Shown here: piece after piece, positions 28,739-38,204 of the stretch
How the letters are laid out: every line of letters begins with the position of its first letter
Numbering within the stretch: the stretch's first letter is position 1
Assembly: GCA_049318625.1 (NCBI GenBank)
Contig: JBMOGA010000001.1
Coordinates: 62,001-126,000 of the forward strand
Origin: JBMOGA01 sp049318625
GTDB taxonomy: Bacteria > Pseudomonadota > Alphaproteobacteria > Rhizobiales > Hyphomicrobiaceae
DNA: 64,000 bases
Direction: 5' to 3'
Program-made: the position numbers and the translations under genes
Notes under the pieces: generated by a model
Databases searched by the model: none
Told to the model about the DNA's origin: nothing
What the model saw: only the letters and a program-made list of their open reading frames with translations

Positions 28739-29041
28739 CGGTATCCTCCCGTCGTCAGCCGCTGTGCGAAGCTCAGCTTGCCATTCGGCAGACAAATTGG
28801 GTAATCAAACGGCTCACGAGCGACCGCCGTTGTTTCGAATGGTTCTAAATCCTCGCCGGGACTATGGTAATTCCTAGCCCCAGAGTCAAGTATTCTGGGC
28901 TGCTCGTGGACGCTGGCATCCTGCTCGAACTGAACCGACACCGACCGGGTGCCGCGTCTGCTCGGTGTGTGACTGTGCCGGCGGCTGGTCTCAATTGAAA
29001 TTTGGCGAAAGCGCCGCCCGTCGAAAGGACCGTCGAGGACG
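28739..29041. other. Divergent promoter region between iscR and the alpha/beta hydrolase
   Basis: This 303-bp spacer holds no gene. Its centre (28845-28900) is AT-richer than the flanks and contains the iscR promoter described separately, which leaves a 5' leader of about 115 nt for the operon. On the plus strand only a GAGG ribosome site before 29042 could be identified; no convincing sigma-70 promoter for the hydrolase gene was seen. Confidence 0.5.
28861..28893 (-). promoter_or_regulatory. Probable iscR-suf promoter overlapped by an IscR-box-like site
   Basis: On the minus strand a TTGACT -35 (28889-28884) and a CATAGT -10 (28866-28861) are separated by exactly 17 bp. The segment 28893-28870 reads ATACTTGACT-4 nt-GGCTAGGAAT. 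Its left half matches the IscR type 1 half-site (ATAxTTGACx) and its right half resembles the less conserved half of the E. coli iscR site (ACTCGGGAAT). One spacer base is fewer than in the E. coli sites. As in E. coli, the box covers the -35, fitting repression by holo-IscR. Confidence 0.65.
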
Positions 29042-29797
29042 ATGCCCGAACTCATCATCAATGGCCCCGCCGGCCGGCTGGAAGCCCGCTATCACCACGA
29101 GACCGCGCCGGACAGCCCGATCGCGCTGATGCTGCATCCGCACCCTCAGTTCGGCGGCACCATGAACAACCAGGTGGTCTATTCGCTCTACCACACCTTC
29201 GCCGAGCGCGGCTTCTCGGTGCTCCGGTTCAATTTCCGCGGTGTCGGCCGCAGCCAGGGCTATTGGGACGGTGGACCGGGCGAACTGTCGGATGCGGCGT
29301 CGGCGCTCGACTGGTTGCAGATCGTGCGGCCGGACGCCAAGAGCTGCTGGATCGCGGGGGTGTCGTTCGGCACCTGGATCGCGATGCAGCTGCTGATGCG
29401 CCGGCCGGAAATCGACGCCTTCATCTGTGTCGCCCCACCGGCCAACCTCTACGACTTCTCGTTCCTGGCGCCGTGCCCGGCCTCGGGACTGATCATCAAC
29501 GGCGAAAAGGACCGCGTGGTTCCGGCCCCCTCGGTGGTCGAGATGGTCGCCAAGACCAAGACCCAGCGCGGCATCAAGATCACCCACGAGGTGATCCCCG
29601 GAGCCAACCACTTCTTCGAGGGCGAGGACAAGCTCGGGCAGCTCAAGGATACGGTCGCCAAGTACGTCGATCTCCGGATGGAGACGATGATGGAAGAGAA
29701 GAAGGCGCAGCGTGCCGACCGCCGTCTGCCGAAGCCGGAACTCAAGGAAGAAGAAGAGCTGCCGGTCGCCGATCTCGGTGACGACGACGAGGATTGA
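29042..29797 (+). CDS. Conserved alpha/beta hydrolase (COG2945-like)
   Basis: The 251-residue protein matches a widespread alpha/beta hydrolase family with the early blocks LHPHPQFGGTMNN and VLRFNFRGVGRSQG. The nucleophile Ser108 sits in AGVSFGTW, then come LIINGEKDRVVP for the acid and PGANHFFEG for the catalytic His. The core ends near residue 220, and the tail is strongly acidic (EEEELPVADLGDDDED). ATG 29042 follows a GAGG site. The family is uncharacterised as far as I know; an esterase or thioesterase activity is the usual guess. It is divergent from the Fe-S operon and convergent with anmK. Confidence 0.85.
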   Translation: MPELIINGPAGRLEARYHHETAPDSPIALMLHPHPQFGGTMNNQVVYSLYHTFAERGFSVLRFNFRGVGRSQGYWDGGPGELSDAASALDWLQIVRPDAKSCWIAGVSFGTWIAMQLLMRRPEIDAFICVAPPANLYDFSFLAPCPASGLIINGEKDRVVPAPSVVEMVAKTKTQRGIKITHEVIPGANHFFEGEDKLGQLKDTVAKYVDLRMETMMEEKKAQRADRRLPKPELKEEEELPVADLGDDDED

Positions 29798-29815
29798 GAT
29801 CGTCTCCGGTCGGGC

Positions 29816-30925
29816 TCAGGGGCTCGGCCGGTAGACCCCGCCTGTCAGCGGCCGGGGTACCCCGGTCGTGCCCGGGAACGTGATCGGCAGTCCGGCGCGA
29901 GCCCGGACGGCGAGATAGGCCCAGGCCTCGGCCTCCATGCTGTCACCGTTCCAGCCATGGGTCTCGGCGGTGGTGACAGGAGCCTCGACGACCGTGGCGA
30001 GGCGCTCCATCAGGGCGCGGTTACGCCGCCCCCCGCCGGCGACGATCCACAAGGCCGGCGGCTCGGGCATGGCGTCCCGCGCTTTCGCAATCGACCGGAC
30101 GGTGAGTTCGAGCAGTGTCGCGGCGCCGGCCGCGGCTGGCAGTCCCTCGACCAGATCGATGCGGAAATCGTTGCGATCGAGCGACTTCGGCGCCGGGCGG
30201 CCGAAGTAGGAGTGCTGCAGCGCGCGCGCCAGGACGACCGTGTCGGCGGTGCCCGAGCGCGCCATAGCCCCGTCGGTATCGACCGGGATGCCGGTGTGGC
30301 GCAGCGCCCAGTCGTCCATCAGCGCGTTGCCGGGGCCGGTGTCGAACGCCACCAGCGTGCCGTCGCGGCCGATCCACGTCACATTGGCCACGCCGCCGAT
30401 GTTGAGCACGGCCAGGGGCCGCGTCGCGATCGTGCCGGCCAGCGCCCGGTGGTAAACGGGCACCAGCGGAGCTCCCTGCCCACCGGCCGCACAATCGGCG
30501 GCGCGCAGATCGTCGACGACGTCGATGCCGGTCAACCGGGCCAACAGGGCGCCATCGCCGATCTGGACCGTCAGCCGCCGCTCCGGGCGATGCAGCACGG
30601 TCTGGCCGTGAAAGCCCACGACATCGACGGCGGACGGCTGGAGGGCCTGGTTGCCGATGAAGCGGAGCACCGCCTCGGCGTGGCGCTCGGTCAATTCGCG
30701 TTCGACGTCGGCCAGCGAGCCCGGCCGGTCGGCGCGGTCGACGATCGCCAGCGCCTCTGTCAGGGCCGTGCGCAGGCGGGCGCGGAAATCCGGCGGGTAG
30801 GCAACCGTGGCCGATGGACCGCGCCGCACCCGGGTTTCACCGTCCGTCTCCACCAAGGCGATATCGATGCCGTCGAGCGACGTGCCGCTCATCAACCCCA
30901 GCGCGCGTACCGTCGCCCCTGCCAT
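29816..30925 (-). CDS. anmK: Anhydro-N-acetylmuramic acid kinase
   Basis: AnmK opens the 1,6-anhydro ring of anhMurNAc and phosphorylates it in peptidoglycan recycling. The 369-residue protein shows GLMSGTSLDGIDIALVETDG, VVGFHGQTVLHRP, DLRAADCAAGGQGAPLVPVYH, NIGGVANVTWIGRDG, FDTGPGNALMDDW and VAGGGRRNRALMERL. These are standard blocks of the ASKHA-fold family, and the length is normal. No murQ or amgK gene is adjacent. It is divergent from tyrS with about 100 bp between the starts, an arrangement I know from several alphaproteobacteria. Confidence 0.95.
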   Translation of the reverse strand: MAGATVRALGLMSGTSLDGIDIALVETDGETRVRRGPSATVAYPPDFRARLRTALTEALAIVDRADRPGSLADVERELTERHAEAVLRFIGNQALQPSAVDVVGFHGQTVLHRPERRLTVQIGDGALLARLTGIDVVDDLRAADCAAGGQGAPLVPVYHRALAGTIATRPLAVLNIGGVANVTWIGRDGTLVAFDTGPGNALMDDWALRHTGIPVDTDGAMARSGTADTVVLARALQHSYFGRPAPKSLDRNDFRIDLVEGLPAAAGAATLLELTVRSIAKARDAMPEPPALWIVAGGGRRNRALMERLATVVEAPVTTAETHGWNGDSMEAEAWAYLAVRARAGLPITFPGTTGVPRPLTGGVYRPSP

Positions 30926-31023
30926 TGCCGCCTCGTCTTGCCCGGGGACCGCGACCCGTGCATGTTCCCCCGCCCGAACTCTAATCGAACCGGAGGGCGC
31001 GAGGAAATCGCGCGATTCCCGAC

Positions 31024-32286
31024 ATGGCCGAGCAGACGCCGAAATCGGAATTTCTCAACACGCTCCTGGCGCGGGGCTTCGTCCATCAGTGCTCCGACAT
31101 GGGTGGGCTCGACGCACTCGCGGCAAAGGGCGAGGTGATCGCCTACGTCGGCTACGACTGCACGGCGCCGTCACTGCACGTGGGACATCTGCTCTCGATC
31201 ATGATGCTGCGCTGGCTGCAGCAGACCGGCGCCGGCAAGCCGATCACGCTGATGGGCGGCGGCACGACCCGGGTCGGCGATCCGTCGGGGCGCGACGAGA
31301 CGCGCAAGATCCTCACGATCGAGCAGATCGACGCCAATAAGGATGCGATCAAGGGCGTATTCTCGCAGTTCCTGACGTTCGGCGCTGGCCGGCGCGAGGC
31401 GCTGATGGCGGACAATGCCGAGTGGCTTGCGCCGCTCAACTACATCGAGTTCCTGCGCGACGTCGGGCGCCACTTCTCGGTCAACCGGATGCTCACCATG
31501 GACTCGGCCAAGCTCCGGCTCGATCGTGAGCAGGAGCTCTCGTTCATCGAGTTCAACTACATGCTGCTGCAGGCCTACGACTTTGCTGAGCTGGCGCGGC
31601 GCTATGGCTGCAACCTGCAAATGGGCGGCTCGGACCAGTGGGGCAACATCGTCACCGGGATCGACCTCGGCCGGCGGATGGGCACCCACCAGCTCTACGC
31701 GCTGACCTGCCCGCTGCTGACGACGTCGTCCGGCGCCAAGATGGGAAAGACGGCGGCCGGTGCCGTATGGCTCAACGAGGGGCAGTTGTCCGCCTACGAC
31801 TACTGGCAATACTGGCGGAACACGGAAGATGCGGACGTCGGCCGCTTCCTCAAGCTGTTCACGATCCTGCCGCTCGACGAGGTCACACGGCTCGCCGCCC
31901 TCGGCGGGGCCGAGATCAACGAGGCGAAAAAGGTGCTGGCGACCGAGGCAACGGCCCTTGTCCACGGGCGCGAGAAGGCCGAGGCGGCGGCCGAGACCGC
32001 ACGCAAAACGTTCGAGGCGGGACAGCTTTCGGCCGACCTGCCGACGGTGGAGATCGGCGCGGCGGAACTCGCCGCCGGCGTCGGCGTGCTCGCCGCATTC
32101 GTGACGTCCGGTCTGGTCAAATCGAACGGCGAGGCGCGGCGGCAGATCCAGGGCGGCGGCCTCAGGGTCAACGATGTTGCCGTGACGGACGAGAAGGCGG
32201 TCGTGTCGACGACGGCGGTGACAGGCGACGGCGTCGTAAAGCTGTCTCTCGGCAAGAAGCGGCACGTGCTGCTCAAGCCGGTTTAG
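31024..32286 (+). CDS. tyrS: Tyrosyl-tRNA synthetase
   Basis: The 420-residue class I synthetase charges tRNA-Tyr. The HIGH motif appears as HVGH (52-55) in TAPSLHVGHLLSIMMLRW and the KMSKS loop as KMGKT in SSGAKMGKTAAGAVWLN. The tyrosine and ATP pocket blocks GGGTTRVGDPSGRDETR, FNYMLLQAYDF and MGGSDQWGNI are all present. A C-terminal S4 RNA-binding domain begins about residue 350 (GLVKSNGEARRQIQGGGLRVNDV). The protein is normal in length and complete. Downstream lies a pair of hairpin repeats and then the convergent AsmA-like gene. Confidence 0.97.
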   Translation: MAEQTPKSEFLNTLLARGFVHQCSDMGGLDALAAKGEVIAYVGYDCTAPSLHVGHLLSIMMLRWLQQTGAGKPITLMGGGTTRVGDPSGRDETRKILTIEQIDANKDAIKGVFSQFLTFGAGRREALMADNAEWLAPLNYIEFLRDVGRHFSVNRMLTMDSAKLRLDREQELSFIEFNYMLLQAYDFAELARRYGCNLQMGGSDQWGNIVTGIDLGRRMGTHQLYALTCPLLTTSSGAKMGKTAAGAVWLNEGQLSAYDYWQYWRNTEDADVGRFLKLFTILPLDEVTRLAALGGAEINEAKKVLATEATALVHGREKAEAAAETARKTFEAGQLSADLPTVEIGAAELAAGVGVLAAFVTSGLVKSNGEARRQIQGGGLRVNDVAVTDEKAVVSTTAVTGDGVVKLSLGKKRHVLLKPV

Positions 32287-32305
32287 GCGGCGGCGCACGC
32301 CCGTC

Positions 32306-32417
32306 CGGTCTCGGTCGCAACGCTTCGCGGCCACCTCGACCGATCAGACCCGCGTTTCAGGGACTGATTCACGCTCTCGGTCGCAGCTATTCGCTGCCAC
32401 CTCGACCGATCAGACCC
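32306..32417. repeat. Two 46-bp hairpin-forming direct repeats between convergent genes
   Basis: Copies at 32306-32351 and 32372-32417 are identical at 41 of 46 positions. Each can fold with TCGGTCG pairing CGACCGA across the unit. The second copy adds an internal GCAGC-5 nt-GCTGC stem whose counterpart in the first copy is poorly paired. The second copy reaches the stop codon of the AsmA-like gene. They occupy the whole space between two convergent genes, the usual location of REP-like elements, and could serve as bidirectional 3' ends. Confidence 0.8.
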
Positions 32418-35400
32418 TATTGCGTTTGCGGCCGCGACTGGGTCTCCGAACGCCAACCGTCGAGGGTCTGCGGATTGGTCTGCGGCCGGCTCGGCGTCGC
32501 CCGCGGCGGACTGGCCGATTGCGACGGCTGCCCCGACCGCACCGGCGGCGCATCCGTGCGCGGTGTCACCTTGGGGCTCGGGTTGGTCATCTGGAACATC
32601 TCGCGGAAGATTCCGGGTGCCACCAGCGAGAGCGGGTTCACGATGACCTGCGGCTGCGCCATCGGCCCCTGAATGGCGAACGTGATGCCGAGCACGCCCT
32701 CGCCACGCGGCCCGGCCAGCAACTGGCCGAGCCCCGGGATGGCGCCGATCGCCGAGTTGAGGGCCTGCAGCGGCACGTAGGTGCCACCGAGTTGCAGGGT
32801 CTGCGACTTGAAGTCGACCTTGCCGCGCAGGATCGCGCCGAACAGCGGGCCGCGCAGGTCCGCATCCTCGAGGACGAACTGGCCCTGACCGATCGAGAAC
32901 GGGGCCCGCATGGTGTCGAAATCGATGGCCTGCCGCACCGTGCGCGACTCGCGACGGCCTTCGGACGCGACCTCGCCCGGCGCCGCGATCACTTCGTAGA
33001 CCACGGGATCGCCGAGAACGCGGAAACCGGCCACCTCGAGAAGGCCGGTTTTCTCGACCGGACCCTTGCCTTCGAGATCGACGGTGAGCCGCATACGGCC
33101 GTTCTGCGCGTTCGGATAGAACCCGACGAGTTTGAAGAACTGGCCCGCATCCTCGGAGGTCGCGACCAGACGGCGGGGATCGCCAGAGCCGATCGCCTGC
33201 ACCGTGACGTCGAGGGGCTTGCCGCCGTCGAGCACGCCACGGGCCTGCAGCGCGACCAGCTTGTCGTTGCGACGCGAGAGCTGCAGCCGCAGCCCCTTGA
33301 GCGCGACCTCGCCGTGTCCGAGCACGGTGTCGATATCGGCACGCAGATCCAGGCCCGGCCGGTTGGCGGTGCGCGACCCCGGAGCCGGCTCGACGGCGCG
33401 ACCGACCGTCAGCAACGAGCGGAAGAAGTTGCGGCCGTCGAAGGTCGCCCCTTTGACCCGCATGTCCCAGACGTTGTCGTTGCGCAGCGTGGCGCCAACC
33501 TCGAGACGCGAGATGACGTTCAGGATGAAATCGGAGAACTGGACCTCACGCAACTTGCTGTTGGCATCGATGCCGATCCAGCCGCTGATGGCGATGTCCT
33601 CGCCGGTGAGGCGGAAGCCCTGCAGTTCGGTCCTGTACTTCGCGCCCTTGGCGATATCGAACTGGAGCGTTGCCGGCCGGCCGGGCGGCTTGCGCCAACC
33701 GAGCGGCTCGATGATCAACTCGGCTCCGGTCAGATTGCCTTGCACCTTGGGCTGAAGCTCGCCGGCGCCACGCGTGACGATGATCTCGATCGGGATATCG
33801 CCGGTGACCATGTGATTGACGTCGATACCGAGCTGGTTGCGATCCGCGGCATCGAGATTGGCAGTGATGCGGATGGGCGGCTGGACCTCGCCGGTAGCGC
33901 GCAGGAGGTGCTGGGCCGAAAGCTTCGCCGCGACGCCCTGGAGCAGCAGGTCGCCCTGAACGTCGACCGCTTCGTTGGAAATGTCGATAGCCAGCGACAC
34001 CCCTTGAGCGTCCATGCCACCCAACAGGCCGCGCGCCTTCCCTTCCGTGACCCGTGCCTTGCCCGAGATCTGAATGTCTCGGAAGCTCGCGTCGGTATCG
34101 AGCGGGATCATCAGGGCAAACTGTCCGTCGAGCTTGCCCTCGACGCCATCGAAGGACGTCCCGAGTTCCCTGGAGATCTGACGCGATTCGCCGTCGAGGG
34201 CCGCGAGCGCCGCCGCGAAGGGGCCCTGAGCGCGCAGGGTCAGCTCACCTTGCGGAAAATCGGCCATGACGTCGCGAACCGCGAACCGGCCCTGGCGCAG
34301 CGCCAGCCGACGCGCCACCGGACCGACCGAGGCTTCGGGCACCGAGATCTCGAGTGCCGGCTCTTCGAGACGGATCAGCGCCCGCGGGACCTCGATCGCC
34401 GGCCAGCCCGCCACCGGCTGGAGGACGACGTCGGCAGCTTCGGCAGCCAGTGTCACGCGTGAGGCGGCCACGCGGCCGACGCGGGCGAGCGCCGGTATGC
34501 CGTCGACTCGCAGGGTCGCGGTCGAGAGCCGTCCTTGCCTTATGTTGGCTGCGATCCAGTCGCGTGTCTTCGGAGCGACGCCGCGCGGCCAGAAGACCCG
34601 CAGCGTTTCGAGCGAAAGGCCGGCGGTTCGCCCCTCGACCCGGTACCCCTGGCTGTCGGAGCCCGGGAAGCGGGCCGTGAACACGGCCTCCGATCCGCTC
34701 GATCGCAGCAGGGCCCGCGTGACGTCCAGGGCGCCATCCTTGCCGTCCCAACGACCGTCGATGTCGAGTTGGTCGATGGGAATGGTCGGCCCCGTCGCGG
34801 CGGCGGCGATGCCCTGCTGTGTCCGCAAGGCAAAGCGCCAGCCTGCACCCGGCGCTGCGCTCTCGGCGGCGATGGCACCGATGAAATCGATGCGCTTGCC
34901 GTCGAACGACACTGACGACGGTGAAATGTCGAAGCGGCGGTTGGCTGCGTCGTAACCAAGCGCGATGCGCCCCCTTTCGAAGGGGATGCCCTGGCTCTTT
35001 GCGGCATCGGTCACGATATGGCCGGTGCCGAGGTCGACGCGCGCCGCGGCCTGCTGCACGTTGCCATCGGGCGTGATATCAGCCTTGAGGTCGACCGAGA
35101 TCGGCGTCGTGAGGGCAGCCAGGAAACCGCCCTGCTCCGGGTTCAGGGCGGCGGCCGGCACCAATCCCTGGATCTGTGCGGCCAGCATCAGTGCACGGCG
35201 ATCCTGGCTTTGCTCGACCCGCGCCGAGATGGTCCACGGGCCGCGCGACGATGAGAACGAGAACCGTGCGATGGCCACGCTCTCGCGGCGCCAGCTCTCC
35301 AGGTCGATATCTCCATCCGTGATCCGGTAGGCACTGCGTCGACCACCCGAGTCCAAAACGACCGTGGCTTGCCGGAAGCCCAGCTGCTTCAGGTAGTTCG

Positions 35401-36100
35401 TCTGCTTCGCTCCGGTGGGCGACGACGCGCGCGCGATCACCCGCAGCAGATCCATCTTGGCGAGGTTGTCCGACGGCTCGCCGTCCGGCGCGGCCGTGGA
35501 CGGGGCCGCGCCCGGGGCTGCCGGCACGGCCGCCCCAGGGGCATTCACGGCCGGCTCCGGGGCGCCCAGGCCACGCCCCACGACAACCAGGGCCTTAGGC
35601 TCGATGAGAACGATACGCTCCGGCGTCAGGCGGCCTTCCCAGAGGGCCTCACCGCTGAGCGAAAAGGCGGCCAGCGGGGCCTCGGCCACCGGTTGCTGAT
35701 CGGCATCGATCAACCGCACGTCGCGCAGGCGGAATTCGACATCGCCTGCCGGCGTCAGCCGCGCGATGGCGTCCTCGATCGTCAGCGTAAAGTCGCCGAG
35801 TTCCGAGCTGAGGCTGCGGGCGATCGGCGCGGCAAGGAACTTGAGCGAGATGGGGCCGTTGAGCATGCGGACGTAGGCCGCGCCACCGGCCAACAGCAGC
35901 AGCAGCAAGACGGGAACGACGATGCGCCCGGCGAGCCCCGCCATCCGCCATCCCAGGCTCGGATTCGCGTCCTCGGCGGCGGGCCTGCGTGCGGCCGTGC
36001 GGGCGTTCTGTTTCGTGCGGCGCGGCACCACCGTCCCGTCGACCCCTCTTGCCCCTTGCGCCGCGTCTCGTGTCGAGATAGCCGGCCTTGCGGGAGCCAT
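32417..36100 (-). CDS. Giant AsmA/YhdP-like protein (DUF3971, AsmA C-terminal domain)
   Basis: The approximately 1,227-residue protein has a short cytoplasmic N-terminus, one membrane helix (IVVPVLLLLLLAGGAAYVRML, around residue 56) and a very long beta-rich periplasmic part. It ends with AsmA-like C-terminal features (GQFVLEDADLRGPLFGAILRGKVDF then GTYVPLQALNSAIGAIPGLGQLL) and a disordered Pro, Gln and Ser-rich tail. YhdP-class proteins are repeating-groove bridges thought to move phospholipids to the outer membrane. A Pro and Ala-rich insert (PGAAVPAAPGAAPSTAAPDGE) lies near residue 190. The start is uncertain between ATG 36100 and ATG 35944. Convergent with tyrS; divergent from bcp. Confidence 0.85.
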   Translation of the reverse strand: MAPARPAISTRDAAQGARGVDGTVVPRRTKQNARTAARRPAAEDANPSLGWRMAGLAGRIVVPVLLLLLLAGGAAYVRMLNGPISLKFLAAPIARSLSSELGDFTLTIEDAIARLTPAGDVEFRLRDVRLIDADQQPVAEAPLAAFSLSGEALWEGRLTPERIVLIEPKALVVVGRGLGAPEPAVNAPGAAVPAAPGAAPSTAAPDGEPSDNLAKMDLLRVIARASSPTGAKQTNYLKQLGFRQATVVLDSGGRRSAYRITDGDIDLESWRRESVAIARFSFSSSRGPWTISARVEQSQDRRALMLAAQIQGLVPAAALNPEQGGFLAALTTPISVDLKADITPDGNVQQAAARVDLGTGHIVTDAAKSQGIPFERGRIALGYDAANRRFDISPSSVSFDGKRIDFIGAIAAESAAPGAGWRFALRTQQGIAAAATGPTIPIDQLDIDGRWDGKDGALDVTRALLRSSGSEAVFTARFPGSDSQGYRVEGRTAGLSLETLRVFWPRGVAPKTRDWIAANIRQGRLSTATLRVDGIPALARVGRVAASRVTLAAEAADVVLQPVAGWPAIEVPRALIRLEEPALEISVPEASVGPVARRLALRQGRFAVRDVMADFPQGELTLRAQGPFAAALAALDGESRQISRELGTSFDGVEGKLDGQFALMIPLDTDASFRDIQISGKARVTEGKARGLLGGMDAQGVSLAIDISNEAVDVQGDLLLQGVAAKLSAQHLLRATGEVQPPIRITANLDAADRNQLGIDVNHMVTGDIPIEIIVTRGAGELQPKVQGNLTGAELIIEPLGWRKPPGRPATLQFDIAKGAKYRTELQGFRLTGEDIAISGWIGIDANSKLREVQFSDFILNVISRLEVGATLRNDNVWDMRVKGATFDGRNFFRSLLTVGRAVEPAPGSRTANRPGLDLRADIDTVLGHGEVALKGLRLQLSRRNDKLVALQARGVLDGGKPLDVTVQAIGSGDPRRLVATSEDAGQFFKLVGFYPNAQNGRMRLTVDLEGKGPVEKTGLLEVAGFRVLGDPVVYEVIAAPGEVASEGRRESRTVRQAIDFDTMRAPFSIGQGQFVLEDADLRGPLFGAILRGKVDFKSQTLQLGGTYVPLQALNSAIGAIPGLGQLLAGPRGEGVLGITFAIQGPMAQPQVIVNPLSLVAPGIFREMFQMTNPSPKVTPRTDAPPVRSGQPSQSASPPRATPSRPQTNPQTLDGWRSETQSRPQTQ

Positions 36101-36175
36101 CCACGAACCAAGCCGGCGCGTTTCACGTAGCAGGGACACAGGACGGCGAAAAGCGACAAAAGGAAGGCACACACG

Positions 36176-36640
<465 letters not shown>

Positions 36641-36660
36641 AGCTTCAGGGGAAGGCCCGC

Positions 36661-37491
36661 GTGCAGGACTCCAGCCTCTCGACGCTCGCGGGCCGCTCAC
36701 GCGCCATCGTTGCATCGGCCGATCTGGACCAAAAGGTCCAGCTCGCTTACGAGACGGCCAAGGCATGGTACGGACGGCGGCTCTCGCTCGGGCCCGTGAG
36801 TGCGCGCCATCCCATGCCCGACCGGCCCGGCCGGCCGGCCCTGCCTGAACTGCTGGCGCCGCGGGAGATGCCGCGCCGATCCGCAGGCGGAGAAAAGGGC
36901 CGGTTGGCGCTGTTGCATTCGCTGGCCCACATCGAGCTGAACGCCGTCGACATGACCTGGGATCCGGTCGGGCGGTTCGTGCAGACGCCGATGCCGCTAT
37001 CATTCTTCGACAACTGGGTGCAGGTCGGCCTGGAGGAAGCCAAGCACTTCGAGCTGCTGTCGAAGCGATTGTCGGAGCTCGGCAGCTTCTACGGCGCGTT
37101 GCCGGCCCATGACGGACTGTGGCAGGCCGCCCAGGCGACCGGCCACGACCTGCTGGCGCGGCTGGCCGTCGTGCCGCTCGTTCTCGAAGCACGCGGGCTG
37201 GATGTGACACCGTCGATGATCGACAACCTCGTCCAGGCCGGCGACCGCCCATCCGCGGACATTCTCGAGATCATCTACCGCGACGAAAAGCGCCACGTGG
37301 GGTTCGGCATCAAGTGGTTCCGCTTTCTGTGCGATCGCCACGGTCTGGCCCCCGAGCCGACCTTCCATGCCCTGGTCCGGGCCAATTTCAGGGGCACGGT
37401 AAAGCCGCCGTTCAACGACAAGGCGCGCTCGGAAGCTGGATTGACGCCGGGGTTCTATCGGCCACTCGCCGCACTCGGTGTCACCCGATAG
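36661..37491 (+). CDS. DUF455 ferritin-like protein
   Basis: The 276-residue protein is DUF455, a ferritin-like four-helix family resembling MiaE-like diiron oxygenases. Candidate metal ligands are visible: Glu92 in HIELNAVDMTWD, a Glu-x-x-x-His in VGLEEAKHFELL (Glu125 and His129), a Glu in PLVLEARGLDVTP, and a second Glu-x-x-His in YRDEKRHVGFG. Function is not established; a diiron oxidase or hydroxylase is the natural guess. The start is GTG 36661, with GGGGAAGG upstream. It directly follows bcp, so a link to peroxide stress is possible. Confidence 0.88.
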   Translation: MQDSSLSTLAGRSRAIVASADLDQKVQLAYETAKAWYGRRLSLGPVSARHPMPDRPGRPALPELLAPREMPRRSAGGEKGRLALLHSLAHIELNAVDMTWDPVGRFVQTPMPLSFFDNWVQVGLEEAKHFELLSKRLSELGSFYGALPAHDGLWQAAQATGHDLLARLAVVPLVLEARGLDVTPSMIDNLVQAGDRPSADILEIIYRDEKRHVGFGIKWFRFLCDRHGLAPEPTFHALVRANFRGTVKPPFNDKARSEAGLTPGFYRPLAALGVTR

Positions 37492-37678
37492 ATGCTGAAC
37501 GGCTAACCATGACGCCGGGTTGCTATCAAAAGTTGCGCTTAAAGGCCGCCACGCGCACTGGCTGAGCTAGGCATGCAGGGGAAGCCTATGATAGTTCTGT
37601 CACAGGCGTCTTCTATATTGCAAACACTAGGGGTGCGGACGGGACGCGGGCATGTCCGTACCTGTCGTGGAGGTTAGT

Positions 37679-38179
37679 ATGCTTTCCAACTTTACCACCA
37701 AAAAGCCGGACAAGGAGCCAAGTGTTGTGAGTGGAACTTCGATCACCCCCCCGAACTTGCCCGCGCAGGCTGGCCGACCGGTCGCTCGCCCCGGCGACCG
37801 CGCCGCTCCGTCCGTCATCGGAGCAGATCTGACGATCATCGGCAACCTCGTCTCCAAGGGCGAAGTGCAGGTCGACGGCGAGGTGCAGGGCGATCTCCAC
37901 GGCACCCACGTCCTGGTCGGAGAGCGCGCCAAGATCACCGGCGGCATCGTCGGTGACGAGGTGGTCGTTCGTGGCCACGTGATGGGCTCTGTGCGCGGCA
38001 AGAAGGTCATCCTTCAGTCGTCGAGCCACGTCGAAGGCGACATCTACCACCAGACGCTCGCCATCGAGCAGGGCGCCTTCTTCGAGGGCAAATCGCGCCG
38101 CTCGGACGATCCGACGGCCGGCATCGCGCGCCCCGACATGCCCATGATCAACGGCATGGGCTCGCTGCCGTCTTCGTAA
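37679..38179 (+). CDS. Bactofilin
   Basis: Bactofilins polymerise without nucleotides into cytoskeletal filaments and patches, often tied to cell-wall shaping or stalk growth. The 166-residue protein has a disordered Pro-rich N-terminal segment and then the regular beta-helix repeat (SVIGADLTIIGNLVSKGEVQVDGEVQGDL to SSHVEGDIYHQTLAIEQGAFFEGKSRR). A short tail follows. ATG 37679 has a textbook GGAGGTTAGT ribosome site. The frame is open 27 nt further upstream, but that start lacks a site. No M23 peptidase gene, a frequent partner, is beside it. Confidence 0.92.
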   Translation: MLSNFTTKKPDKEPSVVSGTSITPPNLPAQAGRPVARPGDRAAPSVIGADLTIIGNLVSKGEVQVDGEVQGDLHGTHVLVGERAKITGGIVGDEVVVRGHVMGSVRGKKVILQSSSHVEGDIYHQTLAIEQGAFFEGKSRRSDDPTAGIARPDMPMINGMGSLPSS

Positions 38180-38204
38180 CTCCCTGACGCCGCCGGCTGC
38201 CTCG

